A DNA stretch of 64,000 bases from Roseomonas sp. GC11 (lineage in GTDB: Bacteria; Pseudomonadota; Alphaproteobacteria; Acetobacterales; Acetobacteraceae), in contig NZ_JANFNY010000022.1 of the NCBI RefSeq assembly GCF_024437745.1, positions 1-64,000 on the forward strand, given 5' to 3'. A program made the translations under genes and the position numbers. Within the stretch, counting starts at the first letter, position 1. Each line of letters starts with the position of its first letter. Positions 53,834-62,670 of this stretch are shown in pieces. The notes under the pieces were generated by a model that was not told the origin of the DNA, did not search any database, and saw nothing but the letters and a program-made list of their open reading frames with translations.

Positions 53834-54822
53834 GCCGGGAGAAGCTCCGGGGCGGGGCGGCACAGGGCCGGGCGGCTGGGCTGGAAGCAGGCGGCGCGGT
53901 GATGCGGCGCGAGGTCTTCCAGCGCGGGGATGGCGGCCCCGCAGGCGGCGCTGGCGCGCGGGCAGCGGGGGGCGAAGGCGCAGCCGGGCGGCATGGCCCA
54001 GGGCTCCGGCACGCCGCCGGGAATGGCGGCCAGCGGGCGGCGCGGCCCGTGCATCGGCGGCAGGGCGGCGAGCAGCCCCTGCGCGTAAGGGTGCGCGGGG
54101 GTGGCGAAAAGCTGCTCCGCGCGCGTCTCCTCGACGATGCGGCCGGCATACATGACGCAGACCCGCTCACAGGTTTCGGCGACGACGCCGAGGTCGTGGC
54201 TGACCAGCACCAGCGCCATGCCGGTCTCGCGCCGGATTTCTGTCAGCAGTTCCAGGATCTGCGCCTGGATGGTGACGTCGAGCGCCGTGGTCGGCTCATC
54301 GGCGACCAGGAGTTCCGGCTGGCCGGCGAGCGCCATGGCGATCATCACGCGCTGGTTCTGCCCGCCGGAGAGTTCATGCGGATAGGCGTCGAGGCGCCGC
54401 CGCGCATCGGGCATGCCGACGCGGTCGAGCAGGCGGCGGGCCTCCTCGCGCGCCGCCGTGGCGTCCAGGCCGCGATGCAGGCGCAGCGCCTCGGTGATCT
54501 GCCGGCCGATGCGGTGGACGGGGTTCAGGCTGCTCGCCGGGTCCTGGAAGATCATGGCGATGCGGCCGCCGCGCACCGCGTCCAGCCGCGCGGCCGGGGC
54601 GCCGAGGAGTTCCTCGCCGCCCAGCCGCACGCTGCCGCTCACCCTGGCCTTGCCCGGCAGCAGCCCGAGCGCCGCCAGCCAGGTGACCGACTTGCCGCAG
54701 CCGGACTCGCCCACCAGCGCCAGGCTCTCGCCGGGGCGGATGGCGAGGTCCACGCCGCGCAGCGCCGGCACGCCGTCGAAGGCGACGTGCAGGCCGCGGA
54801 TCTCGACCAGGGCCTCGCGCAT
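53830..54822 (-). CDS. Peptide-type ABC ATPase, DppD-like
   Basis: A 330-residue ATPase. Walker [30 protein letters not shown], signature [15 protein letters not shown], Walker [16 protein letters not shown]-terminal [14 protein letters not shown]. It forms the heterodimer with the DppF-like subunit. Confidence 0.92.
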   Translation of the reverse strand: MREALVEIRGLHVAFDGVPALRGVDLAIRPGESLALVGESGCGKSVTWLAALGLLPGKARVSGSVRLGGEELLGAPAARLDAVRGGRIAMIFQDPASSLNPVHRIGRQITEALRLHRGLDATAAREEARRLLDRVGMPDARRRLDAYPHELSGGQNQRVMIAMALAGQPELLVADEPTTALDVTIQAQILELLTEIRRETGMALVLVSHDLGVVAETCERVCVMYAGRIVEETRAEQLFATPAHPYAQGLLAALPPMHGPRRPLAAIPGGVPEPWAMPPGCAFAPRCPRASAACGAAIPALEDLAPHHRAACFQPSRPALCRPAPELLPA

Positions 54823-54826
54823 GGCC

Positions 54827-56488
54827 TCAGGATTTCCAGTTGCCGGCGCGGAAATCCATGGCGAAGGCGGGGGCCGCCTTCCACGGCGTGCCGCGGCGCA
54901 GCGCGGTGAAGGTCGCGTTCTGGTGCAGCACGGTGTAGGCGGGGTCCTCGCGCTCGCAGATTTCCAGCATGCGGCGGAAGACCTGCCTGCGGCGGGCGCG
55001 GTCCGTGCTGGTCTCCAGCTCGGTGGAGAGGCGGTTCATTTCCTCGTTGGTCCATTCGCCCACCTGCTGCTGCTGGCCGTTCGGCCCGTGCTGGTTGACG
55101 ATGGAGGAGACGGGGTCGTTGAAGGGCGCGCTGTTCGACCAGTCGCGCACCGCCCGGCCCGGCTCGCGGGAGAGGATCTGCGACCAGTTCTCCTTCATCT
55201 CGATCTGCACGTTGAGGCCGACCTGCTTCCACATCTCCACCAGGACCTGCGCCGTCGGCGTCTGGTTGGTGTAGTAGTTGTTGAGCAGGCGGTAGGGGAT
55301 GGCATCGCCCCTGTAGCCGGCTTCCTTCAGCAGGCGGCGCGCCTCGGCGGGGTCGTATTTCGGCACATCCCAGTCGGAGACGAACATGTCGCCGTAATAG
55401 TCCCACTGCAGGCCCTTTGGCACCACGGTGCGGCCGGCCCAGAGGCTCTCGACGATCGCCTGGCGGTCGATGGCGTGGGTGAAGGCGCGGCGCACCCGCG
55501 CATCGGTGAGCTGCGGATGCGTCTTGTCGAAGCAGGTCAGGCGGTGGTTCAGGATGGTGCCGCCCTGCACCTCATAGCGGCGGTCGCGCTCGATATCGGC
55601 GATCTGGTCGGGCGGGATGTCGCAGGCGAACTGCACCTCGCCCGAGCGCAGCATGTTGATGCGCGCCGAGACCTCCGGCACCTCGATGAAGCGGATTTCC
55701 TTCAGCGGCGGGCGGCCGCCCCAGTATTCGTCATGCGCGACCAGACGGAGAGATTGATCGGGGCGGAACTCGGCCACCTTGTAGGGGCCGGTGAGGATGG
55801 GCCGGCGCGCCCAGTCGAACCAGGTCTCGCTCTCGATATAGCCGCGCTTGCTGATGATCTGCGCGCCGTAGCGGGAGAGGCGGCCCTCCAGCGTCACATC
55901 CGGCGTCGCGTTGTGGAAGCGCACCGTGTATTTGTCGACGATCTCGACCCGCTCCAGCGCGGGGAAGGAGCGGCGGGAAACGGCGGGCACCTCGGCCGGC
56001 AGGTCGCGGCCGGCGCGGGTGGGGATGCGGTCGCCGCTGATCTGGATGGTGCGGCCCTGCGCGGTGGGCAGGGTGTCGCCGAACATGCGCTCCGGCCCGA
56101 AGGTGAAGGCCACGTCCTCGGCCGTCATCTCATCGCCATTGTGGAACTTCACGCCCTGGCGCAGCGACATCTCGATGACATTGTCGCTGAGGCGGCGCCA
56201 GGAGGTGGCGAGTTCCGGCACGGCCTTCAGACCGCCCAGCCAGTCGCGCCCGATCAGCCCTTCCCAGAGGGAGGAGAAGAGCACGCGCTCGCCCACATTG
56301 GACTGCTCGCGCAGAACTTCCAGCGTGTTGGAGTTGCTGATCTTCTGCACGGCGATGCTGATGGAGGGGCGGCTGTCGCCCAGTGGTCCCCCTTGTGCCC
56401 CCCCTTGGGCGATGGCGAAGCGCGGCAGGGCCGCGGTGCCGAGCGCCCCGGTGGCGCCCAGCAGAAGGGAACGGCGGTTCGCAATCAT
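54827..56488 (-). CDS. Peptide-type ABC binding protein (SBP family 5)
   Basis: A 553-residue periplasmic protein, signal NRRSLLLGATGALGTAALP...AIAQ. Family blocks: VPELATSWRRLSDNVIEMSLRQGVKFHNGDEMTAEDVAFTF, LTGPYKVAEFRPDQSL, and VRRAFTHAIDRQAIV. Overlaps the hydrolase gene upstream by four bases. Because it is coupled to a phosphonate-ester hydrolase, its ligand may be a phospho- or phosphono-diester rather than a peptide; inference only. Confidence 0.88.
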   Translation of the reverse strand: MIANRRSLLLGATGALGTAALPRFAIAQGGAQGGPLGDSRPSISIAVQKISNSNTLEVLREQSNVGERVLFSSLWEGLIGRDWLGGLKAVPELATSWRRLSDNVIEMSLRQGVKFHNGDEMTAEDVAFTFGPERMFGDTLPTAQGRTIQISGDRIPTRAGRDLPAEVPAVSRRSFPALERVEIVDKYTVRFHNATPDVTLEGRLSRYGAQIISKRGYIESETWFDWARRPILTGPYKVAEFRPDQSLRLVAHDEYWGGRPPLKEIRFIEVPEVSARINMLRSGEVQFACDIPPDQIADIERDRRYEVQGGTILNHRLTCFDKTHPQLTDARVRRAFTHAIDRQAIVESLWAGRTVVPKGLQWDYYGDMFVSDWDVPKYDPAEARRLLKEAGYRGDAIPYRLLNNYYTNQTPTAQVLVEMWKQVGLNVQIEMKENWSQILSREPGRAVRDWSNSAPFNDPVSSIVNQHGPNGQQQQVGEWTNEEMNRLSTELETSTDRARRRQVFRRMLEICEREDPAYTVLHQNATFTALRRGTPWKAAPAFAMDFRAGNWKS

Positions 56489-58017
56489 CGGCTGCGCTCC
56501 TCAAGGCCACGCGGGGTGGCGCGGAAATGGGTCAGGGTGCGTTCGGCATGGCGCATGCGGTGCGACAGCGCCTTCTGTGCGTAGCGGGCGACGACCTCCG
56601 CATGGGCGGGGTCCTGCGCCAGGTTCTCGAATTGCTGCGGGTCGCGCCGCAGGTCGAAGAGCAGTGGCGGCAGGCCGGAGAAATGGACGTATTTCCACGC
56701 CTCGTCCTGCACGACGCAGAGCGCGGCGTCATCCATCGCCACCCCCAGCGCCGTCTCCGGCTGGGAATAGTGGATGTCGCGGAAATCATATTCGTAGAAG
56801 AGATGCTCGCGCCAATCGGCCGGCGTCTCCCCCCGCAGCAGCGGCAGGACGGAGCGGCCATCGCAGGCGCGCGGTGCCTCGCCGCCCAGCCATTCCAGGA
56901 TGGTGGGCAGCACGTCCACGCTCTCGGTGAAGGCGCCCTCGATGCGGCCGGCGCTGTCCGGGCTCGCCGGGTCCTTCACCACCAGCGGAATGCGGAAGCT
57001 CTCGTCGTGGTAGCCGATCTTGCCGAGCAGGTAGTGGTCGCCGAGCTGCTCGCCATGGTCGGAGGTGAAGATGATCAGCGTGTCATCCCACTGCCCCGTC
57101 TGGTCGAGATGCTCGAAGACTTTTCCGAGGGCGTCATCGACCTCGGTGATGAGGCCGGCATAGGTGGCGCGCATCTGGCGGATGGCGGCCTCGTCCATCT
57201 CCGTGGCCGCGCCGCCGGCGCCGTGGAAGAAGGAGCCCTGGCTGATGCCGCGCAGGTAGAAATCCAGCAGCGGGTGCTGGGCCGCCTCCTCCTGCCAGGT
57301 CGGGCGGCGGTGGAGGGCGGGCATCTGCGCCGGGCTGTACATCGTGTTGTAGGGCTCGGGCGCGATGAAGGGCGGGTGCGGGCGCCAGTAGCCAAGATGC
57401 AGGAACCAGGGCCTGTCGCCCTTGCCCTTCAGGTAGGTCAGGGCGCGCTCGGTGAAATAGGCGGTGTCCGAGAGTTCGGCGGGGATGCGGCAGGGGCGGT
57501 CCGTCGCGCCGGGGACCGCCTCCTCGCCGGCGGGCAGCCAGATGTTTTCCCGCTTCTCCGGCAGAGCATAGCCCTTCTGGGCGAGCCAGCCGAAATAGCC
57601 GTCCATGCTGGGCTCGAAGGCGCCGACGGCGCGGAAGCCCTCCATCAGGTCGCCCAGCGTGGTGAAGCGCGGGTCGCGCGGGCCGGTGGTGCGCGGGTCC
57701 GGGGTGGAGGTGGTGTAGCCGATCAGCGCCGGGTCATAGCCGATCTGGCGCAGCGCCTTGCCGAGGTTCATGTGGCGCGCATCCAGCGGCACGGTGTTCT
57801 GCACCGCCCGGTGGTTCATCAGGTAGAGGCCGGTGAGCAGGCTGGCCCGTGCCGGGCCGCAGGGCACGGTGGTGGTCACATGGTTGCGGAAGGTCACGCC
57901 CTCGCGGCAGAGGCGGTCCAGGTTGGGGGTGCGCAGGAAATCCGCCCCCAGCACGGGCATGAAGTCCGCCCGCCATTGATCGACCACGATGAGCAGAACA
58001 TTCTTGCGACGCGCCAT
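56485..58017 (-). CDS. pehA: Phosphonate monoester hydrolase-like sulfatase-fold enzyme
   Basis: A 510-residue alkaline-phosphatase-superfamily hydrolase. The formylglycine motif is CGPAR (C53, in TVPCGPARASLLTG); metal ligands include D13 (VVDQW) and the DH pair in TSDHGEQLGDH. From memory, its block order and long stretches such as RFTTLGDLMEGFRAVGAFEPSMDGYFGW match Rhizobium/Burkholderia phosphonate monoester hydrolase far better than arylsulfatases. That family cleaves phosphonate monoesters and phosphodiesters, with side activity on sulfates. No signal peptide, so it acts after import. It needs an anaerobic-type or FGE sulfatase-maturing enzyme, not seen here. First gene of the operon down to 51000. 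Confidence 0.85.
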   Translation of the reverse strand: MARRKNVLLIVVDQWRADFMPVLGADFLRTPNLDRLCREGVTFRNHVTTTVPCGPARASLLTGLYLMNHRAVQNTVPLDARHMNLGKALRQIGYDPALIGYTTSTPDPRTTGPRDPRFTTLGDLMEGFRAVGAFEPSMDGYFGWLAQKGYALPEKRENIWLPAGEEAVPGATDRPCRIPAELSDTAYFTERALTYLKGKGDRPWFLHLGYWRPHPPFIAPEPYNTMYSPAQMPALHRRPTWQEEAAQHPLLDFYLRGISQGSFFHGAGGAATEMDEAAIRQMRATYAGLITEVDDALGKVFEHLDQTGQWDDTLIIFTSDHGEQLGDHYLLGKIGYHDESFRIPLVVKDPASPDSAGRIEGAFTESVDVLPTILEWLGGEAPRACDGRSVLPLLRGETPADWREHLFYEYDFRDIHYSQPETALGVAMDDAALCVVQDEAWKYVHFSGLPPLLFDLRRDPQQFENLAQDPAHAEVVARYAQKALSHRMRHAERTLTHFRATPRGLEERSR

Positions 58018-58189
58018 GGTCCCATTGGTCCATTCACAATCCTGGCGCGACCGCTTAGCCGCCGGGGGCGTCAGGCGGATGACGGAACGGTTTCGTTGCG
58101 GTGACAGTGGCGGCCCCGCCCCGGCTTGACGAAAGCACGGGAGGGAACGACACAATGCCGCATTGCACGCCCATCAAGGGGGAATGCCC

Positions 58190-58693
58190 ATGCCGCATGA
58201 CGGCCACCATCACGACAGCCTGCCGCCCTCCGTGCCGGAGGATGGCTGGAAGCACACGGGGGTGCGGGTGATCCCCGCCAACAGCCTGGACCCCAACACG
58301 GCGAGCACGCCCGGCATGAACCGCGCCGCCGCCATCAATGCCGCGCGCGTCGGCGCGCAGAAGATCTGGGCCGGCACGGTGCATATCCATGCCAATGCCA
58401 AGACTGGCGCGCACCATCACGGCCCGCTGGAGAGCGTGATCTATGTGGTGAAGGGCCGCGCCCGCATGCGCTGGGGCGAGAAGCTGGAATATGTGGCCGA
58501 GGCCGGCCCCGGCGACTTCATCTACGTGCCCCCCTATGTCCCGCACCAGGAGATCAACGCCTCGACGGATGAGACGCTGGAATGCGTCCTGGTCCGCAGC
58601 GACAACGAGGCCGTGGTCGTCAACCTCGACATCGAGCCGGCGGAGAAGCCGGAGAACGTCGCCTGGGTGGACCCCATCCACAAGGCGCCCTGA
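58190..58693 (+). CDS. Cupin-domain protein
   Basis: A 167-residue single cupin. Motif 1 reads GAHHHGPLESVIYVVKG with metal-binding His, His and Glu; motif 2 PGDFIYVPPYVPHQEIN supplies the last His. The N-terminus is His-rich (HDGHHHD). AAGGGGG seven bases upstream supports the ATG at 58190 over one at 58184. It is divergent from the phosphonate-ester operon by about 170 bases, where TTGACG near 58125 may be a -35 box for this gene. Enzyme or sensor role unknown. Confidence 0.8.
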   Translation: MPHDGHHHDSLPPSVPEDGWKHTGVRVIPANSLDPNTASTPGMNRAAAINAARVGAQKIWAGTVHIHANAKTGAHHHGPLESVIYVVKGRARMRWGEKLEYVAEAGPGDFIYVPPYVPHQEINASTDETLECVLVRSDNEAVVVNLDIEPAEKPENVAWVDPIHKAP

Positions 58694-58714
58694 CAGAAGA
58701 AGATGAGGGGGTGC

Positions 58715-58736
58715 GGGGGAGAATTCTTTCTCCCCC
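58715..58736 (+). terminator. Terminator after cupin gene
   Basis: GGGGGAGAA and TTCTCCCCC around TTCT, followed by a short pyrimidine tract. Same type and lead-in (AGAAGATG then GGGGG) as the hairpin at 50962. Confidence 0.75.
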
Positions 58737-58779
58737 CCGCTTTCTTGCCTTTTCCCCTGCCCGCCGCCACATGCATCAC

Positions 58780-59718
58780 ATGATACCGCTAATCGCCACC
58801 CTCACCCTGAACCCGACCATCGACCTGGCCTGTGAGGCCGCGGAGGTGCGCCCGGTGCGCAAGATCCGCACGACGGCGGAGCGGGCGGACCCGGGCGGGG
58901 GCGGCATCAATGTCGCGCGGGTGGTGCAGGAGCTGGGCGGCGAGACGCTGGCGATCTTCCTGGCGGGCGGCGTCACTGGCCGCTTCCTGGAGGAATTGCT
59001 GGACGAGATCGCCCTGCCGCGGCGCAGCCTGCCGATTGCGGGGCGGACGCGCATCAGCCAGACGGTGCTGGACCGCAGCCGGGGCGAGGAATTCCGCTTC
59101 GTGGCGGAGGGCCCCGAGGTGGCGGAGGCCGAATGGCAGGCCGTGCTGCGGGCTCTGGAAGTCCTTCCCCCCGGCAGCTGGCTGGTGGCCAGCGGCAGCC
59201 TGCCGCGCGGCGTTCCCGAGGATATCTATGGCCGCATCGGCGACCTCGCGCGGCGGCGCGGTCTGCGGCTGGTGCTGGACAGTTCCGGCCCTGCCCTGCG
59301 CGCCGGCCTCGGCCATGGGGCGGAGCTGATCAAGCCCAGCCTGGGCGAGTTCGAGGCCCTGGTGGGCCGCCCCCTGGGCGCGCCCGGCGCGCTGGAGGAG
59401 GCCGCCTCCGCCCTGGTGGCCGGGGGCGCCGCCCGGCGCATCGCGGTGACGCTGGGGCAGGATGGCGCCCTGCTGGCCCATGCCGGGGGCACGCTGCGCC
59501 TGCCTGCCCTGCCGGTGACGGTGCGCGGCGCGGTGGGGGCGGGGGATAGTTTCGTGGCGGCCATGGTGCTGGCCCTGGCCCGCGGCGCGGCGGAGGCGGA
59601 TGCCTTCGCCTGGGGTGTCGCGGCGGGGGCGGCGGCGGTCTCGCAGGCTGGCACGGCGCACCCGGCGCGGGCGGATGTGGCGGCCCTGCGCGCCCGCCTT
59701 GCCCCGCCGCCGGGCTGA
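58780..59718 (+). CDS. pfkB: PfkB-type 6-phosphofructokinase
   Basis: A 312-residue ribokinase-fold sugar kinase. The N-terminus TLTLNPTIDLAC, the PfkB signature 1 PGGGGINVARVVQELGG, DSSGPALRAGL, LIKPSLGEFEALVGR and signature 2 VRGAVGAGDSFVAAMVL (catalytic Asp in GAGDS) follow E. coli PfkB closely. It phosphorylates fructose 6-phosphate or a related sugar phosphate; tagatose- or fructose-1-phosphate kinase remain possible. An ATG at 58771 is an alternative start; neither has a clear ribosome binding site. Confidence 0.87.
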   Translation: MIPLIATLTLNPTIDLACEAAEVRPVRKIRTTAERADPGGGGINVARVVQELGGETLAIFLAGGVTGRFLEELLDEIALPRRSLPIAGRTRISQTVLDRSRGEEFRFVAEGPEVAEAEWQAVLRALEVLPPGSWLVASGSLPRGVPEDIYGRIGDLARRRGLRLVLDSSGPALRAGLGHGAELIKPSLGEFEALVGRPLGAPGALEEAASALVAGGAARRIAVTLGQDGALLAHAGGTLRLPALPVTVRGAVGAGDSFVAAMVLALARGAAEADAFAWGVAAGAAAVSQAGTAHPARADVAALRARLAPPPG

Positions 59719-59794
59719 GATCACAAAACCGTCGCCGGCCCTGCTGGCGCGGGGTGGGCTTCGCGATATTTACGAAATCGTGTATGTATCTGTA

Positions 59795-59812
59795 CCGCCG
59801 ATACATCGGCGG
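59795..59812. promoter_or_regulatory. Perfect dyad upstream of GGDEF gene
   Basis: CCGCCGAT and ATCGGCGG flank AC, 37 bases before the GTG start at 59849, beside an AT-rich stretch (59765-59794). It could be an operator for the GGDEF gene or the terminator of pfkB; there is a T-rich tract 12 bases downstream. Confidence 0.5.
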
Positions 59813-59848
59813 CGTGTTCTTCCTCCCTTTTTATCATAAGGCCGAGCT

Positions 59849-61660
59849 GTGCGGTTTCTCAGCGCTTTGTTGCGGCGGACCGCCGCCCGGCCCAGGCCCC
59901 GCCTCGCCACGGTGATCGCCGAGCGGGACCGGCTGCACGCGCTGATCAACGGCCATGCCGACATCATCTGGGAGGTGGATGCGCAATGCCGCCACACCTA
60001 TGTCTCCTCCCAGGTGGAGACGCTGCTCGGCTACACGCCGGCGCAGATGGTCGGGCGCACCCTGTTCGACTTCATGCCGCCGGAGGAGGCCGCGCGCATC
60101 AGCGTGCTGGCGGCGGAGGTGATGCTGCGCAAGCAGCCGCTGGTGGGCATGATCAGCTGCTGCCAGCGGTCTGACGGCCGGCTGCTGACGGTGGAGACGA
60201 ACGGGCTGCCGCTGCTCGATGCGCAGGGGCAGGTGGTCGGCTATCGCGGCGTGACGCGCGACGTGACGGAGCGGGAGGAGCAGGCGGCGCGCATCGCCTG
60301 GCTGGCCCGCCATGACGGGCTGACCGGCCTCGCCAACCGCATGGAGCTGCATGCCCGGGTGGAGGAGCGGCTGGGCCGCCAGCAGCCGCTCGGCCTGCTG
60401 ATGCTGGACCTCGATTTCTTCAAGGATGTGAACGACCGGCTGGGCCATACCAGTGGCGATGCCCTGTTGCGGCTGGTGGCGCAGCGCCTCCGCCAGCATG
60501 TGCCGGCGGGCAGCCACGCCGCCCGGCTGGGGGGTGATGAATTCGCCGTGCTGCTGGCGGTGGAGGATGCGGCGCAGGCCGAGGCGCAGGCCCGGCGGCT
60601 GGCCCAGGCCTTGTGCGAGCCCTATCCCCTGGAGGGGCGGCGCGTGGTGGTGGGGGCGAGCGCCGGGCTGGCGCTGGCGCCGCGCCATGCGGTGGGGGTG
60701 GCCGGGCTGATGCATTGCGCCGACCTTGCCCTGCTGAACGCCAAGCAGGAGGGGCGGGGGGAATTCCGCGTCTACGGCCCTGGCCTGGAGGCGCGCCAGC
60801 GCACGGATGAGGCGATGGAGGCCGCCCTGCGCCAGGCCATCGCGCAGGAGCAGGTGGCCCTGCTCTACCACCCGGTGCGGGCGCTGGCGGGGGGGCAGGT
60901 GCAGGGCTGCCTGGCCCTGCCGCGCTGGCGGCACCCGCGCCAGGGCGAGATCCCGGCCGAGTCCTTCCTGGCGCTGGCCGAGCGCAGCGGGCTGGTCCTG
61001 CCCCTTGGGGCGCAGTGGCTGCGCCGTGCCTGCGCCGCGGCCGGGCGCTGGCCGGAGGCGTGGCGGGTGACGGTGCCCGTCACGGCCGTGCAGTTGCGCG
61101 ACCCCGGCTTCCCGGATCTGGTCGCGCAGATCCTGGCGGAGACCCGGCTTTCCCCGGCCCGGCTGGAAGTGGCGGTGTGCGAGGCCGCTCTCGGCGCCAC
61201 CTTCGGAGCCCATATGAGCCCCCCCTTGGGCACCGCCCCGCCGGCCGCACCGGGGAGTGCCCCAGGGAATGTGCCTGGGAACGCGCCGCGGGGCGGCATG
61301 CCGCGTGCGCTGCGCAAGCTGCGGGAGCTTGGCGTCTCCCTGGCGCTGTACCAGTTCGGCGAGGAGGGGATGGCGCTGGCGCATCTGGCCCGCTTCGCCT
61401 TTGGCCGCCTCTGGCTCTCCGCCTCCCTGGTGGAGCGGCTGCCGGAGGAGCCGGCGGCGGGGCTGGTGGCGGCGGCGGCCCTGCTGGCCCGGCGGCTGGG
61501 CATGGAGGTGGTGGCGGCCGGCGTGGAGCGCCCCGCCCAGCTTGAGGCGCTGCGGGAGGCCGGATGCGCGGCCGTGCTGGGCCCGCTGGCTGGCGCCTCC
61601 CTGCCGGAGGAAGCCCTGCCCGCCGCCCTGATGGCCGAAACCGCCGCCTTGCCTCCCTGA
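59849..61660 (+). CDS. PAS-GGDEF protein with degenerate EAL domain
   Basis: A 603-residue cytosolic signalling protein. PAS domain at about 25-145 (HADIIWEVDAQCRHTYVS, GYRGVTRDVTERE), then a GGDEF domain with intact DGLTGLANR, DLDFFKDVND and LGGDEF, hence likely diguanylate cyclase activity; the inhibitory RxxD site five residues before GGDEF is missing. The EAL domain is degenerate: EAL reads LAL, DDFG reads YQFG and the ExxK/QG segments are gone, with a Pro/Gly/Ala insert near 450-480. It should make but not break cyclic-di-GMP. The start is a GTG. Confidence 0.87.
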   Translation: MRFLSALLRRTAARPRPRLATVIAERDRLHALINGHADIIWEVDAQCRHTYVSSQVETLLGYTPAQMVGRTLFDFMPPEEAARISVLAAEVMLRKQPLVGMISCCQRSDGRLLTVETNGLPLLDAQGQVVGYRGVTRDVTEREEQAARIAWLARHDGLTGLANRMELHARVEERLGRQQPLGLLMLDLDFFKDVNDRLGHTSGDALLRLVAQRLRQHVPAGSHAARLGGDEFAVLLAVEDAAQAEAQARRLAQALCEPYPLEGRRVVVGASAGLALAPRHAVGVAGLMHCADLALLNAKQEGRGEFRVYGPGLEARQRTDEAMEAALRQAIAQEQVALLYHPVRALAGGQVQGCLALPRWRHPRQGEIPAESFLALAERSGLVLPLGAQWLRRACAAAGRWPEAWRVTVPVTAVQLRDPGFPDLVAQILAETRLSPARLEVAVCEAALGATFGAHMSPPLGTAPPAAPGSAPGNVPGNAPRGGMPRALRKLRELGVSLALYQFGEEGMALAHLARFAFGRLWLSASLVERLPEEPAAGLVAAAALLARRLGMEVVAAGVERPAQLEALREAGCAAVLGPLAGASLPEEALPAALMAETAALPP

Positions 61661-61771
61661 CCCTTGTCTTCCTGATCCTGGCCTTCGTTGGCCCCGGCCT
61701 TCCCGGCAGGGCCTTCCGCTGGCTTTTTCTCCGGCGGAGGATCCGCGAGGGATTTTTTGGCCTTGCCAGGC

Positions 61772-61810
61772 GGCGGGCTTGCCGATGCGGGTTGCCTCGG
61801 CAAGCCCGCC
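61772..61810. terminator. Strong stem-loop between convergent genes
   Basis: Perfect 14-base arms GGCGGGCTTGCCGA and TCGGCAAGCCCGCC enclose 11 bases. It lies between the convergent GGDEF and gntR genes. No T tract follows on either strand, so termination may depend on Rho or only protect 3' ends. Confidence 0.6.
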
Positions 61811-61870
61811 AACGCAGCAAGGGCGCAAAAGACCCGCGGAACCGACCCGCACGGTCTTCTCAAGCGGTCT

Positions 61871-62569
61871 CTAAAACGCCAGGTCATTCTCCGCGCCATC
61901 CAGCAGGGCGCGCAGCAGCCCCCGCCGGGTATTCTCGACATGGGCGGCCATTTCGCGGCGTGCCGCCTCGGCATCCCCCCCGCGCAGGGCGGCGAGGATG
62001 GAAAAATGCTCGGAATTGGTCTTCACCTCCACCTCGCGCCCCTTCCGGCCCAGGTGGAAATAGCGTTCCCCCTCCTCCAGATGGGCACGGATCAGCGCGG
62101 TGAGGCGCGGATTGCAGGCGGCCTCGGCCACGGCCATGTGGAAGGCGTGGTTGGCGTCGAACACGCCCTGCGCCCCGCCCGGCGTGGAGGAAGCATGGGC
62201 CAGCGCTTCCAGCCGCGCCGCCACCTCCTCCGTCAGCCGGCGGGCGGCGGCGCTGGCGGCGGCGCCTTCCAGCGCGGCGCGCACGGCGAAGAGGTCGTTG
62301 ATCGCCGGCACCGTCACCGGCGTCACGCGGTAGCCGCGGCGCGGATAGGCGCCGACCAGCCCTTCCACCGCCAGACGCGCCAGGGCCTCGCGCACCGGCG
62401 TCTTGCTCATGCCCAGGCGCTCGGCCAGTTCGGGCTCCGACACCTCGGTGCCCCCCGGCATCTCCCCGGTGATGATCGCGCGGCGCAGCACGGCATAGGC
62501 CTGCTCGGCCAGCGAGGCATCGGCCTTGCGGCGGGCGGGGGGGAGGTCCGGCGGTGCGGTGCTGGTCAT
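61871..62569 (-). CDS. GntR-family regulator, FCD type
   Basis: A 232-residue repressor. Winged helix LAEQAYAVLRRAIITGEMPGG, MSKTPVREALARLAVEGLV, then an FCD helical domain (NDLFAVRAALEGAAASAAAR, ANHAFHMAVAEAACNPRL, EHFSILAALRGGD) with the Asp/His metal-site pattern. GAGAGGG precedes the ATG. Divergent from the PatB-type gene, which it most likely controls. Confidence 0.88.
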   Translation of the reverse strand: MTSTAPPDLPPARRKADASLAEQAYAVLRRAIITGEMPGGTEVSEPELAERLGMSKTPVREALARLAVEGLVGAYPRRGYRVTPVTVPAINDLFAVRAALEGAAASAAARRLTEEVAARLEALAHASSTPGGAQGVFDANHAFHMAVAEAACNPRLTALIRAHLEEGERYFHLGRKGREVEVKTNSEHFSILAALRGGDAEAARREMAAHVENTRRGLLRALLDGAENDLAF

Positions 62570-62609
62570 GGGCCCTCTCGGCCGGTTGTTGGTGGCTTGC
62601 GCGGGCGTA

Positions 62610-62627
62610 GCATATCACGAAATATAC
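62610..62627. promoter_or_regulatory. Candidate GntR operator
   Basis: GCATAT and ATATAC, arms matching at five of six pairs, flank CACGAA in the AT-rich centre of the gap between gntR and patB. Position and shape fit an FCD-GntR operator. Confidence 0.4.
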
Positions 62628-62670
62628 CAATTCCAACGCCAGCCCGGCGCCCCGGCCGCAGGATAGGACC

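Noticed and set aside
59834-61852. A 672-codon minus-strand frame covering the GGDEF gene
   Set aside because: Antisense to a clear PAS-GGDEF protein; composition is Gln/Arg/Gly-rich with no domain motif.
61660-61865. Minus-strand frame with a hydrophobic start and a Lys/Pro-rich stretch in the gap after the GGDEF gene
   Set aside because: It looks a little like a small exported protein, but it has no convincing start or ribosome site and runs without a stop deep into the antisense of the GGDEF gene.
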